Positions 1 through 7,162 of a stretch of DNA of 14,722 nt are shown piece after piece. The number at the start of each line of letters is the position of its first letter. Within the stretch, counting starts at the first letter, position 1. A model generated the notes under the pieces. That model was not told the origin of the DNA. It saw only the letters and a program-made list of their open reading frames with translations, and did no database searches. The position numbers and the translations under genes are program-made. Source of the DNA: an uncultured Shinella sp. (lineage in GTDB: Bacteria > Pseudomonadota > Alphaproteobacteria > Rhizobiales > Rhizobiaceae); the NCBI GenBank assembly GCA_946886325.1, contig CAMPIK010000013.1, forward strand, positions 1 through 14,722, given 5' to 3'.

Positions 1-506
1 ACGTAAAGCGTGTCGAGATAGCCGGTGAGCGGCCCCCAGACGTGAAGACGGACCACGAGATCGTTCGCCCCGTCCTTCAGGAGCGTCGGCGGGATCGGCG
101 CCAGCACGGAAAAATTCCGGTCGACGCGGGTTGTGGCCGGATTGCGCCGCGTATCGAGGATTGCCGTCCCATTGACGAGGATCTCTACGCCGCTGGTGAA
201 GCGCGGCAGGAAGACCGACCAGCTGCGCGCAGCATCCGTCTGCGCGTGTTCGAAGCGGGTACGGAAAACGGGGGCTGCTCCCGCCGCGTCGCCCCGCGGC
301 TGGAAATAGGGAAGCGTCGCCGCGCTCCAGGTCGCCCCGCCATCGGTGCTGATTTCCCCCTGCGACAGCCGGTAGGCATCCGGCGGCAACGGCGGGTCCG
401 GCTGATAGAAGAGCAGCAAGCAGACGGCTGCGATGACGAGTTGAAGCAGGCCGTAGCGGATGGCGCGGCGGGATTGAAGGGTCGGCCGGGCGAGGCTTTC
501 GCTCAT
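1..506 (-). CDS. Membrane sensor protein, N-terminal part (probable sensor histidine kinase, runs off window)
   Basis: Only the first 168 codons are present; the gene continues beyond base 1. The protein starts MSESLARPTLQSRRAIRYG and has one hydrophobic membrane segment at about residues 18-34 (GLLQLVIAAVCLLLF). A periplasmic-looking stretch rich in beta strands follows, with a jelly-roll style pattern (RSWSVFLPRFTSGVEILVNG, then a segment ending GPLTGYLDTLYV). Proteobacterial sensor kinases with an extracellular beta-sandwich ahead of a multi-pass membrane domain begin this way, but the kinase domain itself is not visible. The start ATG lies 8 bases after the stop of the response regulator gene. 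The stop region TTTTAGGGGGACCG supplies a good Shine-Dalgarno sequence, so the two genes are very likely co-transcribed and translationally linked. Naming it a histidine kinase is inference from this pairing and the N-terminal architecture. Another membrane signalling output, such as a diguanylate cyclase, is possible. Confidence 0.7.
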   Translation of the reverse strand, partial: MSESLARPTLQSRRAIRYGLLQLVIAAVCLLLFYQPDPPLPPDAYRLSQGEISTDGGATWSAATLPYFQPRGDAAGAAPVFRTRFEHAQTDAARSWSVFLPRFTSGVEILVNGTAILDTRRNPATTRVDRNFSVLAPIPPTLLKDGANDLVVRLHVWGPLTGYLDTLY

Positions 507-514
507 CGGTCCCC

Positions 515-1198
515 CTAAAACCTGATCAGGCCCTGCTGGAGCGCCTCGAACACGGCTTCGCCCCGGGTGTTGACCTCGAGCTTGCGGTAGATGGTCTTGA
601 TATAGCCGGGAACGGTCTGGCGGGAAATGCCGAGATGGTCGGCGATGTCGGCATAGCTGAAGCCCTTGGCGATGCCCCAGAGGATGTCGATCTCGCGCGG
701 CGTCAGCCTCGCCGTGTTGAGGTCCGACGGGGCGGGCTCACCCGGCCGGCCCTGGGTGCGGCGCACGATGAAGCGGGCGATCGAGGCGGAGATCGGCGAG
801 TGCCCACGCATCAGATCGCGCACCGTGTCGGCGATGTCGGTCGGGAATGCATCCTTCAAAAGGTAGCCGTTGGCGCCGAGCAAGATGGCGGAAATCACGC
901 TCTGCTCGTCGCCGAGGATGGAGATCACCATGATCTCGGTCGTCTGGTTGCGCTGGCGGATCTCGCGGATCAGTTCCATGCCGTTGCCATCAGGCAGTTG
1001 GAGATCGGTCAGAAGCACGTCGGGATCGGAGTTGGCGAGAAAGCGCCGCGCCTCGGCGAGGTTCGCGGCATCGGTGACGCGGAATTCCCCGTCCCGCGAC
1101 AGCGCATCGACAATGCGCCAGCGCGTCGGCGCGTCGTCCTCGACGACCAGAACCGATATCTCCGCGGACACCCTATCCGTCGATCGCACCGACCCCAT
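515..1198 (-). CDS. NarL/LuxR-family two-component response regulator
   Basis: A 227-residue protein with a receiver domain at about residues 14-132 and a LuxR-type DNA-binding domain at about 163-224. Visible receiver residues are the acidic pair E20/D21, the phospho-acceptor D65 in LLTDLQLPDGNG, S93 in the switch position and K115 in GYLLKDA. The output domain shows LTPREIDILWGIAKGFSYAD followed by the recognition-helix region ISRQTVPGYIKTIYRKL. An in-frame extension upstream to 1642 is open but overlaps the divergent adhesin gene. I chose the ATG at 1198 because GGAAGGA lies just upstream and the receiver fold starts correctly from there. The likely partner is the sensor protein immediately downstream. 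The gene is divergent from the large secreted protein, which makes that protein a plausible target, though this is only inferred from position. The family binds DNA as a phosphorylated dimer. The exact stimulus is unknown. Confidence 0.92.
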   Translation of the reverse strand: MGSVRSTDRVSAEISVLVVEDDAPTRWRIVDALSRDGEFRVTDAANLAEARRFLANSDPDVLLTDLQLPDGNGMELIREIRQRNQTTEIMVISILGDEQSVISAILLGANGYLLKDAFPTDIADTVRDLMRGHSPISASIARFIVRRTQGRPGEPAPSDLNTARLTPREIDILWGIAKGFSYADIADHLGISRQTVPGYIKTIYRKLEVNTRGEAVFEALQQGLIRF

Positions 1199-1469
1199 CG
1201 GCTTCCTTCCGTCATTCTTGCGGACACCGGTTCCAACTATTGCCGATTCCGCCCGCAGCCGACAGCCATATTCATGGGGGGCGCCCGCCGTTAACCGTGT
1301 CCGCAATCGCCCCGACTTATCCGGGCAGCCTCCCCCAAATGACGGATGGTGCAATGGTAAGCAAAGCGTAAACGATCGGTAAGTTGCCGAAAACGCACGC
1401 CGATCCGGTCCGCTGCCGATTGTCCCCGTGCCCCGTTCGGCCTGTTCGGCGTCAAATGGGGATGAGACT
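1199..1469. promoter_or_regulatory. Divergent intergenic region between response regulator and adhesin
   Basis: This 271-bp region must hold the promoters of both the response-regulator/sensor operon (leftward) and the adhesin (rightward). It contains two copies of GGTAAG, at 1356-1361 and 1378-1383, spaced 22 bp apart (about two helical turns). They flank a locally A-rich stretch (GCAAAGCGTAAACGATC). This is the kind of spacing expected for a dimeric activator, but the repeat is short and could be chance. No convincing -35/-10 pair stands out in either direction. A GTG at 1428 opens the adhesin frame but has no ribosome binding site. Confidence 0.4.
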
Positions 1470-4400
1470 ATGGCGATACAATTTACCGGCTCGGTCGGAA
1501 CCAATCCGGAAACCGGCAAATACGAATGGACCGACGTCATTTTCATCGACGGCGACCCGATCGATACCCACATCACCCAGTTCGGCGGCAATGTCCCGCC
1601 GGGTAGCAGCGACGACATCGAGATCGACGGCTTCCACGTCACGATTGCAAGCAGCTCCTACCAGCATTTCGGCACGCCGGTCAGCATCGGCTCGCTGCTG
1701 CTGGAGTCGAATTCCTCCCTCGTCCAGTCCGCGGGCAGCGTCCGGCTCTCCGGCCACTTCATCAACAACGGGTCCTTCACGAGCACCTCGGGCGCGCTCT
1801 ACGTCACCGACCAGATCGCCAATGCCGGCCTGATGACCGTCAGCACGTGGCTGAGCGCGGTCAGCGATGACAACACGTTCACGCTGAGCGGCATCGGCGA
1901 CATGCGCCTGCGCGGCGGCTACATCACCGGTTTCGGCGGCCAGTCTTCCGTCACCGACTTCTACAATATGAGCACGATCTCGGGCTACGGCACGATCGGG
2001 GCCGACTTCGGCTGGGCCGGTTTCCTGAACGATGCCGGCTATATCGTCTTCCACAACGAGGCGGGCGGGCTGGTCAACGCCGATGTGGCGGACCAGACGC
2101 TGACGTTCCACACCCAGCTGTCCGAGTTCAACCCCGTCTACAACGACGGCATCATGCAGGCGAGCAACGGCGCCCACCTCCTGTTCAGCGGCGGCTGGGT
2201 CGAGCAGACGGAAGACGGCGAAATCCGGGCCTTGAACGCGTCCACGGTGACCTTCGACCAGGCCATCCTCGAGGGCGGCACGCTCATGACCGAGGGGACC
2301 GGCGTCATCAATTTCACCGGCTCCAACCCGGGCGTCTATGATGTCGACATCACCGAAGGTTCGCATGTGACGTTTTTTGCCGGCGGCTCCCACGGGGTGA
2401 CGCTCGGCGGCACGATCGACAACCACGGCTTCATGGATGCCAAGGGTTTCAACACCATTGTCCGCATCTCGACGGAAGGCCTGACGCTGACCGGCGGCGG
2501 CAGTCTCGGGCTTTTCGGCAACTACTATACCGGCCATATCGTGGCCGAGGGTCCGGGCGCCGTCCTGAACAACGTCGACAACGACATCCATGGCGACGGC
2601 GAGATCGTCGGGGCGCAGTTGACAGTTGTCAACAGTGGCACGATCACCGCCGACGATGCCGAAGCGACCTACAACACGTTCCGCATCGAGGTCGGCTCGC
2701 TCACCAACACCGGCTCGCTGCGCGCCTTCGACGGCATGACGCTGCTGCTCCTGAACCCGGCCGATGGCGCAGTCCAGAATGCCGGCGGCACCATCCTTGC
2801 CGACGGCGAGGGGTCTCGCGTCGAGATCAGCGCCACGATCGCGGGCGGCACGTTCCAGACGACCAATGGCGGCCGCATCGCCGCCAGCCAGTTGATCATG
2901 GACGGCACGACCGATGCCGTGACGAACGAAGGCATCGTCGAGGTCCTCTACAGCGGCTATCTCGGCCTCCGGGGAGACATCATCAATTCGGGCGCGTTCA
3001 ATCTCGTCGGCCGCAACCACATCGTGCTCTCCGGCGACACCACGCTTTCCGGCGGCGGCGCCATCACGCTGCAGGACGGATTCGAGACGAGCACCATCAC
3101 TACGGGCGTGACCGGGGCCAAACTCGTCAACGTCGACAACCGGATCAGCGGCAGCGGCCAGATCGGCTCCACCTATTACTACGGGGTGATGAACGGCCTG
3201 CAACTGATCAACGGTGCCGGCGGCAGCATCGTTGCCGACCGGAGCGGGGAAATCCTGCTGGTGCGCACCGGGGTGACGATTACCAATAACGGCCTCTTCC
3301 AGGCCGACGGCGGCATCCTGACGCTGAAAGATCACATCATCGGCTCGGGCATCATCAATGTGACGAACGGCGGCACGGTGATCATCGATTCCGACGTTGA
3401 CGCCGATGTCTCCTTCTCCGGAGACAGCCATGATGTGCTTCAGCTTTACAAGGACGGCGCCGACGAGACCTATGACTTTTCGATCTCCGGCATGGGTGTC
3501 GGAGACCGCATCCAGCTTCAGCGTTACGGCGATGAGGGGACCGTCAACGATTTCGTCCTGACCTATACGGATGACGGTGCCGACCTGACGGGAATCTTCG
3601 ACTATCGCTATGGCGAGACGCTTCACCTTGAAGGCGAATATTCCGAAGGCCAGTTCCGCCTGATCGCCGGCGCTGACGGCTGGTTCGACTTCGTCCGCGT
3701 CGAAACCCAGGACGGTACGGCCGGCAACAATACACTGACGGCGGATGCCGAAGGCGAACGCGTGATCGGCCTTCGCGGAGACGACACGCTGTTCGGCGGG
3801 ATCGGCAACGACCTGCTCGACGGCAGTCGCGGCAGCGACACGGTGGACTACGCATTCGCCACCTCGGGCGTCGATGTGGACCTGGCTGTCACCACCGGGC
3901 AAGGCGTTGGCGGCGGGCAGGGCACCGACCGGCTCCTGTCGATCGAGAATCTCTCCGGCTCGGTCTATGACGACCGGTTTGCAGGAAACTCGGCGGACAA
4001 CACATTCAATGGCCGCGGCGGCGCGGACCGGTTCTACGGTGGCGGCGGGATCGATACGATGACCGGCGGCAACGGCGCGGACTCGTTCATCATCCGCCAC
4101 GACTACGGCTACGATGGCGACGTCACCGTCACCGATTTCTCGATCGGATCCGACAAGATCGGCACGGAAGGCTATGCTGCCATCCAGACGCTCGCCGATA
4201 TCGAAGCCCTCGTCGTCTCGCCTGCTAATACCGACACGGCGGTGCTCCAGTTCCAGAGGCCGTTCGGGCAAACGACGACGGTGCGCCTTGTCGACGTCGA
4301 CTGGCGGGACCTTAGCGTCAACGACTTCCGCCGGTTCAACAACACGGCACCGGACTTCTACACCCAGAGCAGCCTGGACGTTCAGGAGAACGCGGATGCC

Positions 4401-5753
4401 GACAACGCGCTCGTTGAAATCGACGCGACCGACAACGAGCGCGATGCGCTCTCCTATTCGCTGACCGGCGCGGACGCCGAGTTCTTCAGGATCAGCAATT
4501 CCGGCGTGCTGCGATTTGTCGGTTCGCCGAATTTCGAAAACCCGGAAGACGCCAACCAGGACAATATCTACCGGATCATCCTGAACGTCAGCGACGGCGA
4601 CGAGACGACGTCGAAGAACCTCGACGTCACGGTCACCAACCGGAACGAGAAGCCAACGATCACCGGGGGCGCGACGCATGCGCTGGCGGTGGACGAGAAC
4701 GTCACCGGCTCGATCTACCGCGTGCTGGCCGCGGACCCGGATGCGGGCGCCAATCTTTCCTACTCGATCCAGAACGTCGAAGGATCCTTCAACTTCCGGA
4801 TCGACCAGCAGGGCAACCTGTCGTTCCAGAACCGCCCCGACTTCGAAAACCCCTATGACTTCAACCTGGACAACAAATACCAGGTCGTGGTCGCCGTGTC
4901 CGACGGCACCAACAGCGTGACGCAGACGATCGACGTGACGGTGGAGAACGTCAACGACAAGCCGGTGATCGAGACCGGTTTCGGACAGGACGTCGCCCGC
5001 CACAGCGTGCACGAAAATTACAAGGGCATCGTCGGCTCCGTCGGCGCGAGCGACCCCGACGGCGATGCGCTGACCTACTCGCTGGTGCGCGGCGACGACT
5101 CGGCCCGCTTCGTGCTGACGAACAACGGGCTTTTGACCCTGAAGACGCCGCTCGACTTCGAACGGCGGATGGATGCCGACCGCGACGGCGTCTACGAGGT
5201 GACGGTGCAGGTGTCTGATGGCGTCAATACGGACCGGCAGACCCTGCTCTTCAGCGTTCTCGACCGCAACGAGGCACCGGAGATCACATCCCACGGCGGC
5301 CGACCGGCGACAATGACGTTCAAGGAAAACAAGAAGGCCGAAACGCGGATTACGGCCGACGATCCGGATCGCGGCGAAAAGCTCGTCTACAAGATCATGG
5401 GCGGCGCGGACAAGGGCGACTTCCGCATCGACCAGAGGACCGGAGAGCTTTCCCTGAAGGGCAAAGCCGACTTCGAGCGGCCGACCGACAGCAACAAGGA
5501 CAATATCTACAAGGTCGTGGTCGGCGTGACCGACGGCAGCTTCACCGATACCCAGAGCCTGACGTTCAAGGTGCAGAATGTCGGTGAAAAGAAGCAGAAG
5601 AAGGCGATCGACCACGATGATTCACGGGACGATCATTTCGACTTCGGCAAGGGTCAAGACAGGAAGCACGACGCCTTCGATCACGGGGACGCGCCTGCCC
5701 ATGCCGGCGCGCATGTGCCGGACTTCGATGCCGGATGGCACGCCCTTCTCTGA
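1470..5753 (+). CDS. Large RTX/cadherin-repeat secreted adhesin-like protein
   Basis: A 1427-residue, Gly/Asp/Asn/Thr-rich protein that appears to contain no cysteine. There is no signal peptide, which fits type I secretion. The order of parts is as follows. Residues 1-700 are a beta-solenoid-like region with recurring units such as NVDNDIHGDGEIVG and NVDNRISGSGQIG. Residues 767-795 hold RTX calcium-binding nonapeptides (LRGDDTLFGGIGNDLLDG). Residues 844-876 hold a second RTX block (FNGRGGADRFYGGGGIDTMT). Residues 957-1372 hold four cadherin-like repeats of about 100 residues, each carrying a FE-x-P/R-x-D-x-x-x-D-x-x-Y core and a (S/T)DG turn. The tail, 1372-1427, is rich in Lys, His and Asp and ends DFDAGWHALL, a plausible uncleaved C-terminal secretion signal. 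The ATG at 1470 follows GGGGATGAG; the in-frame GTG at 1428 has no ribosome site and would add a cysteine. Likely role: surface attachment or biofilm matrix, stabilised by calcium. Neither an ABC exporter nor a TolC homologue is in the window. Other possibilities are an S-layer-like or cell-associated RTX protein. Confidence 0.87.
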   Translation: MAIQFTGSVGTNPETGKYEWTDVIFIDGDPIDTHITQFGGNVPPGSSDDIEIDGFHVTIASSSYQHFGTPVSIGSLLLESNSSLVQSAGSVRLSGHFINNGSFTSTSGALYVTDQIANAGLMTVSTWLSAVSDDNTFTLSGIGDMRLRGGYITGFGGQSSVTDFYNMSTISGYGTIGADFGWAGFLNDAGYIVFHNEAGGLVNADVADQTLTFHTQLSEFNPVYNDGIMQASNGAHLLFSGGWVEQTEDGEIRALNASTVTFDQAILEGGTLMTEGTGVINFTGSNPGVYDVDITEGSHVTFFAGGSHGVTLGGTIDNHGFMDAKGFNTIVRISTEGLTLTGGGSLGLFGNYYTGHIVAEGPGAVLNNVDNDIHGDGEIVGAQLTVVNSGTITADDAEATYNTFRIEVGSLTNTGSLRAFDGMTLLLLNPADGAVQNAGGTILADGEGSRVEISATIAGGTFQTTNGGRIAASQLIMDGTTDAVTNEGIVEVLYSGYLGLRGDIINSGAFNLVGRNHIVLSGDTTLSGGGAITLQDGFETSTITTGVTGAKLVNVDNRISGSGQIGSTYYYGVMNGLQLINGAGGSIVADRSGEILLVRTGVTITNNGLFQADGGILTLKDHIIGSGIINVTNGGTVIIDSDVDADVSFSGDSHDVLQLYKDGADETYDFSISGMGVGDRIQLQRYGDEGTVNDFVLTYTDDGADLTGIFDYRYGETLHLEGEYSEGQFRLIAGADGWFDFVRVETQDGTAGNNTLTADAEGERVIGLRGDDTLFGGIGNDLLDGSRGSDTVDYAFATSGVDVDLAVTTGQGVGGGQGTDRLLSIENLSGSVYDDRFAGNSADNTFNGRGGADRFYGGGGIDTMTGGNGADSFIIRHDYGYDGDVTVTDFSIGSDKIGTEGYAAIQTLADIEALVVSPANTDTAVLQFQRPFGQTTTVRLVDVDWRDLSVNDFRRFNNTAPDFYTQSSLDVQENADADNALVEIDATDNERDALSYSLTGADAEFFRISNSGVLRFVGSPNFENPEDANQDNIYRIILNVSDGDETTSKNLDVTVTNRNEKPTITGGATHALAVDENVTGSIYRVLAADPDAGANLSYSIQNVEGSFNFRIDQQGNLSFQNRPDFENPYDFNLDNKYQVVVAVSDGTNSVTQTIDVTVENVNDKPVIETGFGQDVARHSVHENYKGIVGSVGASDPDGDALTYSLVRGDDSARFVLTNNGLLTLKTPLDFERRMDADRDGVYEVTVQVSDGVNTDRQTLLFSVLDRNEAPEITSHGGRPATMTFKENKKAETRITADDPDRGEKLVYKIMGGADKGDFRIDQRTGELSLKGKADFERPTDSNKDNIYKVVVGVTDGSFTDTQSLTFKVQNVGEKKQKKAIDHDDSRDDHFDFGKGQDRKHDAFDHGDAPAHAGAHVPDFDAGWHALL
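3769..4095 (+). other. RTX calcium-binding nonapeptide region within the adhesin
   Basis: Two clusters of G-G-x-G-x-D-x-x-x-like nonapeptides can be read directly. The first (about residues 767-795) carries LRGDDTLFGGIGNDLLDG and the second (about 844-876) carries GGADRFYGGGGIDTMTGG followed by NGADSF. Between them, the sequence from VDYAFATSGVDVDL to LLSIENLSGSVYDD matches the connecting module commonly seen between RTX blocks. Such motifs form a calcium-loaded parallel beta-roll and are a hallmark of type I secreted proteins. The array is short, with roughly five or six recognisable nonapeptides. It lies mid-protein rather than next to the C-terminus, with about 400 residues of cadherin-like repeats after it. 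Confidence 0.85.
4338..5586 (+). repeat. Four tandem cadherin-like repeats encoded in the adhesin
   Basis: Four consecutive units of about 310-315 bp (about 104 residues) encode related domains. Each opens with an N-x-x-P linker (NTAPDF, NEKPTI, NDKPVI, NEAPEI), has an acidic ENxx segment, and centres on an F-E-N/R core. The four cores are NFENPEDANQDNIYRI, DFENPYDFNLDNKYQV, DFERRMDADRDGVYEV and DFERPTDSNKDNIYKV. Each core is followed within 10 residues by VSDG or VTDG. Acidic linkers of this type bind calcium in cadherin-like domains of bacterial adhesins. The copies have diverged in DNA sequence, so recent slippage or recombination is not indicated. The last copy is clearly richer in lysine than the first three. 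Confidence 0.85.
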
Positions 5754-5791
5754 TCGGCGACTTCGGCCAACGACGCGGCCCGTGAAACGGC

Positions 5792-6959
5792 TCAGCGCTT
5801 CCTTGCGAGCGGCGGGATCTGGCCCAAGAGCCGGACGAGGTCCCGCTGGCTGACCGTTCCGGTCCGGATGAAGACCTCGCTCAGATGCGTGCGCAGGGTG
5901 GAGAGCTTGACGTTGCGCTGCGCGGCGAAGGTCTCGATCGTCATGCCGTCGTAAAGGGCGAGCGCCAGTTCGGCCTGCGACTGGCTGAGCGCGAAGAAGG
6001 CGCGAAGTTCCGCGACGCCGAAACTGCGCTCGGCGATCGCCGCGCAGCGTGACGAGCGCAAGCCCCGCCGGCAAGTCCATGACGGCGGGAAGCGGCGAGA
6101 CCGAGGCGAGGATCACGGCGCCGGTCGGCCCGCGCAGCGACGCATGGCCGCCGCTTCCGCCCGCCGCGACTTCGGCGACGAACTTGCCGATGACCGAGCG
6201 GCTCTCGGAGAACAGAACGCCGGTGTGGTCGCTGCTGCGCGGCAGCGGGAAGATGCCTTTCGCATCCATTTCTTCGGCCGCCGCATTGGCGAGGATGACC
6301 CGGCCGCCGGCGTCGCAGACGAGGGCCGCGAAGGACCAGGCATGCAAGAGGGCGCGCCCGATGGCGACATCCAGCCGGTTCCGGCCGGTTCGCTGGCGAA
6401 GTGCGATCGCCCGGGCGATGTAGGGCGCCAGCCGCGCGAGATTCTGCTTGTCGGTCTCGTCGGCCGGAGACCGGGCAAAGGGCTGTTCCGCGCCGATCTC
6501 CAGCCGCAGCCCGCCCTCAAGCGTGAGATCGGCGGTCAGCGGCCGCAACATGCCGATCTTGCGGGCGTAATCGTTGTAGAATTCGGTACGGAAAAGCAGC
6601 GACTCCGGCAGGAATTCGTTCGCCAGGGCGATGGTGCCGGGCCGGACGAAACGCCGCCGCTCGGCCCAGGGATCGAGGGACTGGTAGTGGAGATCGTAGG
6701 TCGCCATGATCTCCAGAATGTTGGGCGTGACGGAAATATCGAGGTTGGGACTGTCCCGTCCGACCACGACGGCCGCCTGATCCATGCCCAGCGCCCGAGC
6801 GATGATCGATGCAAAACTTCCCCAGCGCGCATCGTCGACGGCGGCGTCGAACAGGTCCGAGACGAGGTCCGCCGAAAGCTCTATCCCCGAAGCCAAACCA
6901 TCACCCAAGCCGTTGACGGCACCGCGTTTTTTCCGGTGTCCGCAGCGAAGACTATGCAC
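5792..6959 (-). pseudogene. LuxR-family transcriptional regulator, disrupted by a single-base frameshift
   Basis: Two overlapping reading frames on this strand together make one regulator. The upstream frame, from a GTG at 6959, encodes an N-terminal PAS/sensor-like part (DLFDAAVDDARWGSFASIIA, then SLDPWAERRRFVRPGTIALA) and stays sensible up to GLALVTLR at about 6042. The downstream frame, read from about 6037, encodes a LuxR-type C-terminal domain: FFALSQSQAELALALYDG, then ETFAAQRNVKLSTLRTHL and the end SQRDLVRLLGQIPPLARKR. One base too many lies between them, within about 6035-6050 in a GC-rich run. The whole span is 1168 nt, so removing one base gives an uninterrupted 388-residue protein of normal family length. 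The start is uncertain: the GTG has no clear ribosome site, and TTG codons about 17 and 21 codons downstream are alternatives. The gene is convergent with the adhesin, with 38 bp between stops. It may be a true pseudogene or carry a sequencing error. If really broken, the product would lack DNA binding. Confidence 0.85.
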
Positions 6960-7089
6960 GTTTGCGTGCTCAGCACAGGCGCATTTCCGACGGAAACGGC
7001 GGGAATGACGAGCATCCCAAATATGTTCAGCGGCAAGGACCGTTTGACGCCCGGTTGGCGATTTGCCCTGCCGCTCACGTCGCCGTGAA

Positions 7090-7118
7090 TTGACATGTGG
7101 CGAATTTCGATTTACGAG
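7090..7118 (+). promoter_or_regulatory. Candidate promoter of the tetR-efflux operon
   Basis: A consensus-like -35 hexamer TTGACA occupies 7090-7095. At 17 bp spacing the -10 position is TACGAG (7113-7118), which is a poor match. It falls inside the left arm of the perfect inverted repeat described separately. A promoter with a strong -35 and a weak -10 covered by an operator fits an autorepressed TetR gene. The transcription start is not known. With this placement the leader would be about 35-40 nt and would include the right arm. Confidence 0.5.
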
Positions 7119-7152
7119 TGACGAAATTTGAAAATCGTCACTCGTAAATCGA
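7107..7152. promoter_or_regulatory. Perfect 18-bp inverted repeat, candidate TetR operator
   Basis: The left arm TCGATTTACGAGTGACGA (7107-7124) and right arm TCGTCACTCGTAAATCGA (7135-7152) are exact reverse complements separated by 10 bp (AATTTGAAAA). The repeat ends 10 bp before the first ATG of the TetR-family gene and overlaps the expected -10 region downstream of TTGACA. A second, nested dyad AATTTCG (7103-7109) / CGAAATT (7122-7128) overlaps the left arm. TetR repressors of RND pumps usually bind such palindromes in front of their own gene or the pump. The size suggests two dimers, or one dimer per arm. As RNA the same sequence could form a strong hairpin in the tetR leader. Binding by this TetR protein is inferred. 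Confidence 0.75.
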
Positions 7153-7162
7153 CAGGCCTGAC

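Noticed and set aside
42..518. A 158-codon open frame on the plus strand at the left edge
   Set aside because: It is antisense to the sensor gene start, is Arg/Gly/Ala-rich without a fold, and the minus-strand frame has a membrane segment, good ribosome site and operon context.
1199..1642. N-terminal extension of the response regulator up to 1642
   Set aside because: It would overlap the start of the divergent adhesin, has low-complexity sequence, and the ATG at 1198 has a good ribosome site right before the receiver domain.
1452..5615. A 1387-codon open frame antisense to the adhesin gene
   Set aside because: It mirrors the GC-rich codon usage of the sense gene. Its translation is low in complexity (Val/Asp/Arg/Ala/His repeats) with no domain, while the sense strand encodes clear RTX and cadherin-like motifs.
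5622..6035. Continuation of the upstream LuxR frame past the frameshift, to a stop at 5622
   Set aside because: After GLALVTLR the translation turns into arginine-rich nonsense, and it runs antisense into the adhesin gene. The other frame holds the expected DNA-binding domain.
6881..7096. A 71-codon minus-strand frame in the region upstream of tetR
   Set aside because: No ribosome site or domain is seen, and it overlaps both the 5' end of the LuxR gene and the tetR promoter region.
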